NCBI GenBank assembly: GCA_002417685.1 | Contig: DICP01000120.1 | Coordinates: 9,230-19,056, forward strand | Length of the DNA stretch: 9,827 nt | Reading direction: 5' to 3' | Source: Candidatus Mesolinea sp. UBA5823 | GTDB lineage: Bacteria; Chloroflexota; Anaerolineae; Anaerolineales; Anaerolineaceae | In this document: piece after piece, positions 1 through 5,978 of the stretch | Position numbering within the stretch: the first letter of the stretch is position 1 | Layout: the number at the start of each line of letters is the position of its first letter | Notes under the pieces: generated by a model | Seen by the model: the letters and a program-made list of their open reading frames with translations, nothing else | Databases searched by the model: none | What the model was told of the DNA's origin: nothing | Translations under genes and position numbers: made by a program

Positions 1-681
1 GGTTTTCATGTGCATGCTGCTGAAGGCAAAGCTGATCAGGACGATGCGGTGCAAAAATATGGCAAACGCGTAGTGGAGCGCTTTGAACAGGCTGGCGTGT
101 TGGGACCGCGAACGATTTTAGCTCATGGCGTGCATACTGATGCGCATGAGCACGAACTATTAGCGCAGACGCACACTTGGCTTAGCCATCAACCGCGCTC
201 GAACATGAATAATGCTGTGGGTGTTGCACCCATCCCTGAAATGCTTGCCAGGGGCGTAACCATTGTGATGGGTAACGACGGCTTTTCGAATGCGATGTGG
301 TCTGAATGGCAGGCAGCGTATTTTATCCACAAAGACCACACGCACGATCCTCGGGTAATGAATGGCTTTGAGGTGCTGAAAATCGCCGTGGAGAATAATG
401 CCGATTTGGCTACGCAGACCTTTGACGGCTTGCGCATCGGCGAAATTTCCGAAGGTGCCGCGGCGGACTTGATCTTGGTGGATTTTCATCCCATTACTCC
501 GCTAACGACGGAGAATCTACCTGGGCAGATCCTCTTTGGTTTTCGCGATGGGATAGTGACCGCCACGATGGTTGATGGCAAGCTGTTGATGAAAGACCGC
601 CAGCTGCTCACCTTGGATGAGGAAGAAATTGCGGCTAAGGCGCGTGAACAAGCGCAAAAAGTTTGGAACAAAATCAATTAA
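1..681 (+). CDS. ssnA: SsnA-like amidohydrolase, C-terminal half (5' truncated by window edge)
   Basis: The frame is open from base 1, so this is the last 226 residues of a protein that in E. coli SsnA is about 440 long. It belongs to the metal-dependent amidohydrolase superfamily (cytosine/guanine deaminase-like branch), probably cytoplasmic. Visible metal-site motifs are H-V-H-A-A-E at residues 3-8, A-H-G-V-H at 41-45 and G-N-D-G around D93, the expected order for the third His, fourth His and Asp ligands. The segment S-N-M-N-N-A-V-G and the C-terminal stretch G-A-A-A-D-L-I-L-V-D-F, then L-M-K-D-R and K-A-R-E-Q-A, match SsnA from memory. The substrate of SsnA is not established; deamination of a purine-like ring is a family-based guess. 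The next gene starts 14 bases downstream. In enterobacteria ssnA sits with ygfK, ygfM and xdhD, and relatives of the last two occur later in this window. A GTG at base 10 lies inside a conserved motif and is not the true start. Confidence 0.85.
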   Translation, partial: GFHVHAAEGKADQDDAVQKYGKRVVERFEQAGVLGPRTILAHGVHTDAHEHELLAQTHTWLSHQPRSNMNNAVGVAPIPEMLARGVTIVMGNDGFSNAMWSEWQAAYFIHKDHTHDPRVMNGFEVLKIAVENNADLATQTFDGLRIGEISEGAAADLILVDFHPITPLTTENLPGQILFGFRDGIVTATMVDGKLLMKDRQLLTLDEEEIAAKAREQAQKVWNKIN

Positions 682-684
682 TTT

Positions 685-691
685 AGAGGAG
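685..691 (+). promoter_or_regulatory. Strong ribosome binding site for npdG
   Basis: AGAGGAG lies four bases before the ATG at 696. It is among the best Shine-Dalgarno matches in the window and gives the first F420 gene its own efficient initiation, even though it follows ssnA by only 14 bases. Confidence 0.7.
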
Positions 692-695
692 TTTT

Positions 696-1355
696 ATGGC
701 ATATACGATTGGGATTATCGGAGGTACTGGCCGGGAAGGCAAAGGTTTGGCGTACCGCTGGGCGAAAGCTGGGCATCATATCATTATTGGCTCACGCTCG
801 GAGGAAAAAGCTCAGGCAGCAGTTGCGGAGCTGGCTGCGAAGTTGCCAGAAGGTGCTACGATAGAAGGTTGTCTCAATCAGGAAGCTGTGGAAAGGGCTG
901 ACATTGCTGCAATCACGGTGCCTTTTGCAGCGCACGATGAGACTTTATCAGCTCTCAAGCCTGCTTTGGAGGGCAAGGTTCTGATTGATGTGGTTGTTCC
1001 GCTCAACCCAGCCAAGGTAACGCGCGTCTCTATGCCGCCAGAAGGATCTGCCGCGCAGCAAGCTCAGAAAATTTTGGGGGAGGGCGTCCAGGTGGTGGCA
1101 GCCTTTCACAACATTTCATACGAAAGTTTATTAAAAGATGAAGAAGTGGCGTGCGACATTTTGGTTTGCGGTGGAAATAAAGATGCCCGCCGGCAAGTAC
1201 TTGGCTTAGTCCATGATGCTGGCTTGTTAGGCTGGGATGCCGGGCCGATCGAAAATGCCATGGTTGTGGAAGGACTAACCTCGATTTTAATTGGCATCAA
1301 TATTCAATATAAAGTTCCTTCAGCCGGTATAAAGATAACCGGCGTACGAAGGTAA
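696..1355 (+). CDS. npdG: F420H2:NADP+ oxidoreductase (NADPH-dependent F420 reductase)
   Basis: A 219-residue cytoplasmic enzyme that moves hydride between F420 and NADP(H), linking the F420 pool to NADPH. The N-terminus carries the Rossmann nucleotide loop G-I-I-G-G-T-G-R-E-G-K-G-L at residues 6-18, with the G-T-G-x-x-G-x-G-L form typical of Fno/NpdG. G-S-R at 32-34 sits where the family recognises the 2'-phosphate of NADP. V-P-F-A-A-H-D near residue 75 and the central I-D-V-V-V-P-L-N-P followed by V-A-A-F-H-N-I are also family-like, as is the C-terminal E-G-L-T-S-I-L-I-G-I-N segment. Length equals the family norm (about 210-230). The start is fixed by a strong ribosome binding site. The gene leads the F420 block, and cofE begins one base after its stop. 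This enzyme is found in F420-using archaea, actinobacteria and Chloroflexota. Net direction in vivo cannot be read from sequence. Confidence 0.92.
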   Translation: MAYTIGIIGGTGREGKGLAYRWAKAGHHIIIGSRSEEKAQAAVAELAAKLPEGATIEGCLNQEAVERADIAAITVPFAAHDETLSALKPALEGKVLIDVVVPLNPAKVTRVSMPPEGSAAQQAQKILGEGVQVVAAFHNISYESLLKDEEVACDILVCGGNKDARRQVLGLVHDAGLLGWDAGPIENAMVVEGLTSILIGINIQYKVPSAGIKITGVRR

Positions 1356-1356
1356 G

Positions 1357-2136
1357 ATGACAATACCACGCAGCCTGACTTTAACCGCCATCCCTGGCTT
1401 ACCGGAAGTGAAGCCAGGGGATGATTTAGCTGCCCTGATTGCAACTGCCGTCGAAGGAAGCGCTCTGATCGTCCAGGATAATGATATTTTTGTGATTGCC
1501 CAGAAAATCGTTTCCAAATCCGAAGGCAGGTTAGTCAACCTGAGCACAGTTCAACCCAGTCCAAGGGCTCTGGAGATTGCCAAGACGGTAGAAAAGCGAC
1601 CGGAACTCGTGGAGCTTATCCTGCAAGAGAGCAATTCCGTCTTGCGCATGCGGCCTGGAACGATCATCGTCGAGCATAGATCTGGGTTTGTGTGTGCCAA
1701 TGCCGGCATTGATCACTCGAATGTACAGGGAGCTTGGGGAGACCCGTCTGATTGGGTGTTGTTGCTGCCTGAGGATGCTGACCGGTCCGCACAAGCCATC
1801 CGCGCAGGTTTGGAAGCGCATTTCGGCAAGCGCTTGGGTGTGCTCATTATTGATTCTTATGGCCGTGCTTGGCGGAATGGCATTATCGGGATGAGTATCG
1901 GGCTTTCGGGGTTGCCTGCTTTGGTGGATATGCGTGGGAAACAGGACCGCAATGGGTACACCTTACGCGTGACGGTGATAGCGGCTGCTGATGAACTGGC
2001 AGCTGGCGCTTCGCTGATGATGGGACAAGCTTCAGAGGGTACGCCAGTGGTTTTAGCGAGAGGTTTCCCCTATGAATTAGCAGAAGATCAGGCGAGCCGG
2101 CTGGTACGTTCCAAGCAATCCGATTTGTTCCGTTAA
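1357..2136 (+). CDS. cofE: F420-0:gamma-glutamyl ligase, single-domain
   Basis: A 259-residue GTP-dependent ligase that adds gamma-linked glutamates to F420-0 to give F420-2 and longer forms. Diagnostic CofE motifs run in order: A-Q-K-I-V-S-K-S-E-G-R near residues 48-58; C-A-N-A-G-I-D-H-S-N-V in the middle; L-L-P-E-D-A-D; I-I-D-S-Y-G-R-A-W-R; D-M-R-G-K-Q-D-R; and A-A-D-E-L-A-A-G-A near residue 211. These segments hold the GTP and divalent-metal binding residues of the family. The size matches archaeal stand-alone CofE (about 250) and excludes the two-domain actinobacterial FbiB (about 450), so no C-terminal flavin reductase domain is attached. The ATG follows the npdG stop by one base, with GAAGG inside the end of npdG as a weak ribosome binding site. 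A strong potential hairpin lies 32-66 bases into the gene. Confidence 0.95.
   Translation: MTIPRSLTLTAIPGLPEVKPGDDLAALIATAVEGSALIVQDNDIFVIAQKIVSKSEGRLVNLSTVQPSPRALEIAKTVEKRPELVELILQESNSVLRMRPGTIIVEHRSGFVCANAGIDHSNVQGAWGDPSDWVLLLPEDADRSAQAIRAGLEAHFGKRLGVLIIDSYGRAWRNGIIGMSIGLSGLPALVDMRGKQDRNGYTLRVTVIAAADELAAGASLMMGQASEGTPVVLARGFPYELAEDQASRLVRSKQSDLFR
1389..1423 (+). other. Potential strong mRNA hairpin near the start of cofE
   Basis: Left arm 1389-1400 and right arm 1411-1423 are complementary: nine contiguous pairs (1392-1400 with 1411-1419), one bulged G at 1420, then three more pairs, closing a 10-base loop. It begins 32 bases after the cofE ATG. It lies in coding sequence for A-I-P-G-L-P-E-V-K-P-G-D, so codon choice for the two Pro-Gly pairs could create it by chance. 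No U-tract follows, so it is not a terminator. A role in translation of cofE is only a possibility. Confidence 0.35.
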
Positions 2137-2140
2137 TTCA

Positions 2141-3115
2141 ATGGTAACAGATTTTAAAGCGATGAGGGTTACTGCTCTGGCTGGTGGTGTTGGGGGAGCT
2201 AAGTTAGCCTTAGGACTGCAACTGGCTCTTGCGCCTGGCAACCTGACCGTTATCGTCAACACGGGCGATGATTTTGAGCACTTTGGGCTTGCCATCAGCC
2301 CGGATGTGGATACGGTGTGCTACACCTTGGCAGGAAAGGCGAATACGGAGAAGGGTTGGGGCTTACAAGGAGAAAGCTGGAATGTGCTCACAGCTCTAAA
2401 GGCTCTTTCTGCACCCACTTGGTTTCAGCTTGGAGATCAAGACCTTGCTACGCACCTGGAACGCACACGGCTGCTCCAAGCCGGCTGGAGCCTAAGCCAG
2501 GTTACGGAGCATTTTTGCAAGCTTTGGCAGGTGTCCTCGCATGTGCTGCCAATGAGCGACCAACCCTTTCGGACGCTGATTCGGACCCAAACGGGCGAGT
2601 TGCTTGCTTTTCAGGAGTACTTTGTGCGCGAACGCTGCGAACCAGCCGTGGCAGAGATTATGTTTCAACACGCAGAAGATATCCAACCGGCGCCGCAAGC
2701 GCTGAAATCCGTTGACGCTGCTGACCTTGTAGTAATTTGTCCCTCTAACCCGTGGGTGAGCATTGATCCCATATTAGCTTTGCCCGGAATGGTCCCGGCG
2801 CTCAAAAAGAAGCCGGTTATCGCAGTTTCTCCAATCATTCAAGGGAAAACAGTAAAAGGACCCGCTGCAAAAATGGCGCAGGAATTAGGTTTGGAAGCAA
2901 GCGCTGCTGCGGTATTAGGGCATTATGCGGATTTCGTAAACGGATTTATTTATGACCAACTCGACGGGGACATTTTCACATCTGATGCTTATCCAGGTAT
3001 AATTAAAAAAGCGACAAATACAATAATGAAAAATGACGAGGACAAGCTTAGGCTTGCAATTGAAACTTTAAAGCTTGGAGAATTCCTCATAAACAACATA
3101 TATCACCATGATTAA
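2141..3115 (+). CDS. cofD: 2-phospho-L-lactate (or phosphoenolpyruvyl) transferase to Fo
   Basis: A 324-residue CofD/FbiA family enzyme that joins the GDP-activated phospho-acid made by CofC to the deazaflavin Fo, giving F420-0 or dehydro-F420-0 and GMP. Motifs in order: A-L-A-G-G-V-G-G-A-K-L at 12-22; V-N-T-G-D-D at 39-44 and P-D-V-D-T at 54-58, whose aspartates match the metal-binding region of the family; K-G-W-G-L-Q-G-E-S-W; S-D-Q-P-F-R-T; F-Q-E-Y-F-V-R; and P-S-N-P-W-V-S-I-D-P-I-L. Length matches the family (about 310-330). The start is uncertain: neither ATG 2141 nor the in-frame ATG 2162 (M8) has a clear ribosome binding site. Homology favours M8, because relatives begin right at M-x-V-T-x-L-A-G-G. 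The longer form is given because it lies only four bases after cofE. The last 100 bases are unusually AT-rich. The end overlaps cofC by eight bases. Confidence 0.94.
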   Translation: MVTDFKAMRVTALAGGVGGAKLALGLQLALAPGNLTVIVNTGDDFEHFGLAISPDVDTVCYTLAGKANTEKGWGLQGESWNVLTALKALSAPTWFQLGDQDLATHLERTRLLQAGWSLSQVTEHFCKLWQVSSHVLPMSDQPFRTLIRTQTGELLAFQEYFVRERCEPAVAEIMFQHAEDIQPAPQALKSVDAADLVVICPSNPWVSIDPILALPGMVPALKKKPVIAVSPIIQGKTVKGPAAKMAQELGLEASAAAVLGHYADFVNGFIYDQLDGDIFTSDAYPGIIKKATNTIMKNDEDKLRLAIETLKLGEFLINNIYHHD

Positions 3116-3728
3116 TTGGGCTCTCATACCGGTAAAAAGCTTTGACGTAGGGAAATCCCGTTTGCGTAAAGTATTTTCGCTACAGGAGCTAATTTTGCTT
3201 AATATTTCTCTCTTTCAGTCAACTTTTCTGAAAGTCGAGGATAGCGGGCAATTTGACCACATCTTGGTGGTAAGCCGGGATAAGAGCGCGTTAGCGTGGG
3301 CAGAAGCTAACCGTGGCGAATGCCTGCTTGAAGAGGGCAATGAAACCCTCAATTCTGCGCTTACTCAAGGTCTGGCGTGGATTGGTTCACACGGAGCGGG
3401 ATCTGTCTTGATTTTGCCGACGGATTTACCTCTCTTAACGGTGAGTGATCTTTGCACGTTGGAGACCTATCACCCCAAAGATCCAGGCATGCTGATCGTC
3501 CCTGACCACGCACAATTGGGCACAAACGCATTGCTGCTCACTCGACCAGATTTGCTCACGCCTCAATTTGGCGCAAACTCGTTTCAGCTGCATTGCAAAC
3601 AAGCCGAGCAACTGCATTTACACCAAATCATCTATTTGAACCGGCATCTTCAGCAGGATATTGATACACCGGAAGATTTATTGATTATCCAGAAATCATA
3701 TTTGCTCAACTCACCCATTGCGAGTTAA
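3108..3728 (+). CDS. cofC: Phospholactate/phosphoenolpyruvate guanylyltransferase
   Basis: A 206-residue nucleotidyltransferase that activates 2-phospholactate, phosphoenolpyruvate or 3-phosphoglycerate with GTP for CofD and releases PPi. It shows the CofC version of the nucleotidyltransferase fold: N-terminal A-L-I-P-V-K-S-F-D-V-G-K-S-R-L at 5-19, L-P-T-D-L-P-L-L (the metal-site Asp segment) near 103-110, the CofC-specific G-T-N-A-L-L-L followed by F-G-A-N-S-F-Q-L-H, and D-I-D-T-P-E-D-L near the end. These separate it from the related MobA and MocA cytidylyl/guanylyltransferases. Which phospho-acid it prefers cannot be told from sequence; bacterial homologues differ. The start ATG lies inside the end of cofD with an eight-base overlap and no ribosome binding site, so translation is probably coupled to cofD. 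Coupling suits a pair in which CofC's unstable product is CofD's substrate. Confidence 0.92.
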   Translation: MINWALIPVKSFDVGKSRLRKVFSLQELILLNISLFQSTFLKVEDSGQFDHILVVSRDKSALAWAEANRGECLLEEGNETLNSALTQGLAWIGSHGAGSVLILPTDLPLLTVSDLCTLETYHPKDPGMLIVPDHAQLGTNALLLTRPDLLTPQFGANSFQLHCKQAEQLHLHQIIYLNRHLQQDIDTPEDLLIIQKSYLLNSPIAS

Positions 3729-3742
3729 GAAAGGAACCTTAA

Positions 3743-4747
3743 ATGACTGATCGCGTTGCAATTTATTTACAGGATGCGCATGATTTGCGCGAAGGATTAG
3801 ATATCGTGCGCTACGCTGAAGCCAAAGGCTTTGAAGCCGTCTGGCAAGCCGAGAGCCGCTTAGTGCGGGATGCCATCGTGCCGATGGCTGCCTATGCAGC
3901 TGTGACTGAAAAGATCAAGGTCGCATCTGGGGTAATCAATAACTGGACGCGCAATATTGGTTTATTGGCAGCGACCTTCCTCACTTTGGATGACTTAGCC
4001 CCCAACCGCGTGATTTGCGGCATTGGGGCTTGGTGGGATCCGCTGGCGAAAAATGTGGGCATAAACCGCACTAAGCCGCTGAAAGCGATGGAAGAGACGG
4101 TGACTGTGCTGCGCCGGCTGCTCAACATGGAGCGGGTAACCTTTGAAGGCGAGTTTGTTAACGTGCATAATATCGAGTTGGACGTAGTACACGGGCGCAA
4201 AGAGCCGCGCAACGTCCCGATTTACATAGGTGCCACAGGCGATAAGATGATGGAACTGGCTGGCAGGATTGCTGATGGCGTAGTGATGAATTATTGCGTA
4301 CCCGTGGAATATAACGATATTGCTATCGAGCAGCTGATGGTGGGGCTGAAGCAATCCGGACGCAAGCTCGAAGACTTTGACCGCCCGCAGTTGGTGGTCT
4401 GCTCAGTTGATGAGGACCACGATAAAGCCATTGATACAACCCGTGAACTTTTGTGTCAATATTTGGCTCAGCAGCCCCATATCGCCAAAGCATCGGGCGT
4501 TTCTAAGGACGTGGTTGAGAAGATCCAGGCAATTTTAGGCTGGCCAGCCACTCATGAGCAAATTCAGAAAGCTAAGTATCTGGTCCCAGAGGATCTCATT
4601 GACCGCATTACAGCCAGCGGGACGCCCACTGAAGCGAAATCAAAGGTACAGGAGTACATCGATCATGGCTGTACCTGCCCGATCCTCTACCCTGTGGGCG
4701 GGAGTGCTACTTTGCTGATCGATACATTCGCTCCAGAGGTTGGATGA
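3743..4747 (+). CDS. LLM-class (Mer-like) probable F420-dependent oxidoreductase
   Basis: A 334-residue luciferase-like TIM-barrel protein of the LLM flavin/deazaflavin oxidoreductase superfamily. Features seen: an N-terminal strand V-A-I-Y-L-Q-D followed by A-E-A-K-G-F-E-A-V-W-Q-A-E; a central V-A-S-G-V-I-N-N-W-T-R-N; then F-L-T-L-D-D-L-A-P-N-R-V and G-I-G-A-W-W-D-P-L near residues 92-100; E-T-V-T-V-L-R-R-L-L; and V-P-I-Y-I-G-A-T-G-D-K-M-M-E-L-A-G-R-I-A-D-G-V-V. The last two are hallmarks of the Mer/FGD group. The overall pattern resembles methylene-tetrahydromethanopterin reductase (Mer) more than bacterial luciferase. Location directly after four F420 genes supports F420 rather than FMN as cofactor. 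The substrate is unknown; a pterin, folate or ring compound is possible. A ribosome binding site AAAGGA at 3731-3735 supports this start. The stop overlaps the next ATG in an ATGA. Confidence 0.82.
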   Translation: MTDRVAIYLQDAHDLREGLDIVRYAEAKGFEAVWQAESRLVRDAIVPMAAYAAVTEKIKVASGVINNWTRNIGLLAATFLTLDDLAPNRVICGIGAWWDPLAKNVGINRTKPLKAMEETVTVLRRLLNMERVTFEGEFVNVHNIELDVVHGRKEPRNVPIYIGATGDKMMELAGRIADGVVMNYCVPVEYNDIAIEQLMVGLKQSGRKLEDFDRPQLVVCSVDEDHDKAIDTTRELLCQYLAQQPHIAKASGVSKDVVEKIQAILGWPATHEQIQKAKYLVPEDLIDRITASGTPTEAKSKVQEYIDHGCTCPILYPVGGSATLLIDTFAPEVG

Positions 4748-5208
4748 AAAGGTTAGCCGACAGCTCAAACTGCTTTGTGTGCGGGCGTGATAACCCTTGC
4801 AGTTTGAAAATTGAGTTTTACTTGGAAGAAAGTGGAGAAGTGGTCTCTCATTTTCAGCTTTCGGATCACTATGAAGGCTATCCGGGCATAATGCATGGCG
4901 GGGTTATTGCGGCTATATTAGATGAAATCTGCGGACGTGCTGTTACCAGCCATGAAGACGAATTTATGGTAACCAGCAAACTGGAATTACGCTACCGCAA
5001 GCCGGTGCCTATCAATCAGGATTTAGTGGCAAAAGCGCATCGCATCAGCCGAAAAGGAAGGGTCGGAATTGCACATGGAGAAATTTTAGATGCGCGAGGC
5101 TCACTTTTAGCTGAGGCTGAAGGCGTGTATGTGCAAATTCCCGAGGAAAAAGTGAAAGAAATGGACCCACAAAGGTATGGATGGAGGGTTGAACCTGATG
5201 AAAAATGA
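4744..5208 (+). CDS. PaaI-like hotdog-fold thioesterase
   Basis: A 154-residue single hotdog-domain protein of the PaaI/4HBT thioesterase superfamily, expected to hydrolyse an acyl-CoA or similar thioester in the cytoplasm. It starts with C10-F-V-C13-G-R-D-N-P, the two-cysteine N-terminal signature of a common PaaI-like subgroup. The active-site segment is G-I-M-H51-G-G-V-I-A-A-I-L-D60-E61, with H-G-G and the downstream acidic residue on the central helix. Then come T-S-K-L-E-L-R-Y-R-K-P-V-P and A-E-A-E-G-V-Y-V, the usual last strands. The ATG overlaps the LLM gene stop (ATGA), with AGAGG at 4735-4739 as ribosome binding site, so the two genes are translationally coupled and may act on the same pathway. 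The substrate is unknown. A non-thioesterase role for this hotdog protein cannot be excluded. Confidence 0.82.
   Translation: MKRLADSSNCFVCGRDNPCSLKIEFYLEESGEVVSHFQLSDHYEGYPGIMHGGVIAAILDEICGRAVTSHEDEFMVTSKLELRYRKPVPINQDLVAKAHRISRKGRVGIAHGEILDARGSLLAEAEGVYVQIPEEKVKEMDPQRYGWRVEPDEK
5183..5188 (+). promoter_or_regulatory. Ribosome binding site deciding the FAD-subunit start
   Basis: GGAGGG lies inside the end of the thioesterase gene, nine bases before ATG 5198. It favours 5198 over the in-frame upstream ATG at 5177, which would put this site inside the coding region. Confidence 0.6.
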
Positions 5209-5965
5209 GACGGTGGCTTACTTTCGGCCGAAAACAATTAGCGAACTTGAGGAAATCCTATCGAGGGTTCAAGGAGAGGTTAATTTCCTCAGCGGAGGCG
5301 ACTATAACTTTGCCAGTTTAGACCAATCTGCACCCTTAGTTGATTTACAAAGCTTAGGATTGGACCAGATCATTTCTAATGGCAATACAGTGGAGATTGG
5401 AGCCCTGGCAACTTTAGAACAAATCAAGGAAGCCTTCCAAGGTTGGGATTGCTTGCAAGAGGCACTTTCTATAGAAGCTGGGCTCAATGTGCGCAATAGC
5501 CTGAGCTTAGCCAATTTTCTCAAGACTGCGGACGGTCGTTCACCTTTTTTGTGTGTTTTATTGGCGTTCGCGCCGACGATTGCGCTGCTGCCTTCCCATC
5601 AAAGTATGAGGCTCGAAACTTATCTTTCCTCAAGGCAGAAAAAACCTACTGAATTTATTTCTACATTAAACTTAGCCTTGCCTAAAGGCTTAGCATTTGA
5701 AGCTATTGCTCGCACGCCAAAAGACCGTCCGATCATTTGCATGGCAGCTGCCGTTGATGATTTAGGTAAGTTGCGCATAGCCTGCGGAGGCATGCAGAAC
5801 TCACCGCAAGTGATAAACATATCAACAGAACCACAAAGCGCTATTGACCTGGTCCGGCAAGCCTACCAGCAGAGCACTGATGCTTGGGCAAGCACGGAGT
5901 ACCGCCAAGCGACGAGCCAGGTGTTGCTGAGCCGGCTATTGCAGAGCCTTGGGCTCTCTGTTTAG
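5198..5965 (+). CDS. FAD-binding-subunit-like protein of a molybdenum hydroxylase (YgfM type), degenerate flavin motif
   Basis: A 255-residue protein related to the FAD subunits of xanthine/CO dehydrogenases (CoxM/XdhB), closest in size to E. coli YgfM (about 259). In the family this subunit passes electrons from the 2Fe-2S centres to an acceptor. The N-terminus A-Y-F-R-P-K-T-I-S-E-L is typical. The first FAD diphosphate motif is present in altered form as S-G-G-D-Y at 32-36 (usually A-G-G-T/H-x). The second, normally T-I/L-G-G-N just after R-N, reads S103-L-A-N-F107 after R99-N100, so both glycines are missing. The following A-D-G-R-S and V-L-L-A-F-A-P-T-I-A-L align with the family. The C-terminal domain carries A-C-G-G-M-Q-N-S-P and the final helix. 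It overlaps the thioesterase gene by 11 bases and precedes the Fe-S/Mo subunit by 13. FAD binding is therefore uncertain. Confidence 0.82.
   Translation: MKNETVAYFRPKTISELEEILSRVQGEVNFLSGGDYNFASLDQSAPLVDLQSLGLDQIISNGNTVEIGALATLEQIKEAFQGWDCLQEALSIEAGLNVRNSLSLANFLKTADGRSPFLCVLLAFAPTIALLPSHQSMRLETYLSSRQKKPTEFISTLNLALPKGLAFEAIARTPKDRPIICMAAAVDDLGKLRIACGGMQNSPQVINISTEPQSAIDLVRQAYQQSTDAWASTEYRQATSQVLLSRLLQSLGLSV
5943..5957 (+). repeat. Short perfect inverted repeat at end of the FAD-subunit gene
   Basis: AGAGCC and GGCTCT form a six-pair stem with a TTG loop in the last codons of the FAD-subunit gene, about 20 bases before the Fe-S/Mo gene start. The downstream sequence has only three Ts, so it is a poor intrinsic terminator. 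It could slow ribosomes, protect mRNA or be chance. Confidence 0.3.
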
Positions 5966-5969
5966 AACT

Positions 5970-5974
5970 GGAGG
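5970..5974 (+). promoter_or_regulatory. Ribosome binding site for the Fe-S/Mo hydroxylase gene
   Basis: GGAGG stands four bases before ATG 5979 and only one base before ATG 5976. It makes 5979 the better start and rules out the in-frame TTG at 5949, which lies within the preceding gene. Confidence 0.65.
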
Positions 5975-5978
5975 AATG

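Noticed and set aside
2473..2491. GCTCCA/TGGAGC inverted repeat inside cofD
   Set aside because: Six pairs around a seven-base loop in the middle of a coding region, with no T-tract or regulatory position; expected by chance.
2317..2715. 132-codon plus-strand frame inside cofD
   Set aside because: It is out of frame with a strongly motif-supported cofD and has a composition typical of a frame-shifted translation, with no domain.
3108..3728. Possible MocA/MobA molybdenum cofactor nucleotidyltransferase, which would fit the molybdenum hydroxylase
   Set aside because: The G-T-N-A-L-L-L and F-G-A-N-S-F-Q-L-H segments are CofC features, and the gene overlaps cofD.
3995..4354. 119-codon open frame on the minus strand inside the LLM oxidoreductase gene
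   Set aside because: It lies wholly antisense to a clearly conserved gene, shows no recognisable motif and looks like a shadow of the coding frame. The same applies to the other antisense frames in the window.
5177..5197. ATG 5177 as the start of the FAD-subunit gene
   Set aside because: It would create a 32-base overlap and bury the GGAGGG site. The family N-terminus aligns from the second Met at 5198.
5949..5978. TTG start at 5949 extending the hydroxylase by ten residues
   Set aside because: It lies within the previous gene, has no ribosome binding site, and the extra residues are not part of the ferredoxin domain. GGAGG at 5970-5974 points to ATG 5979.
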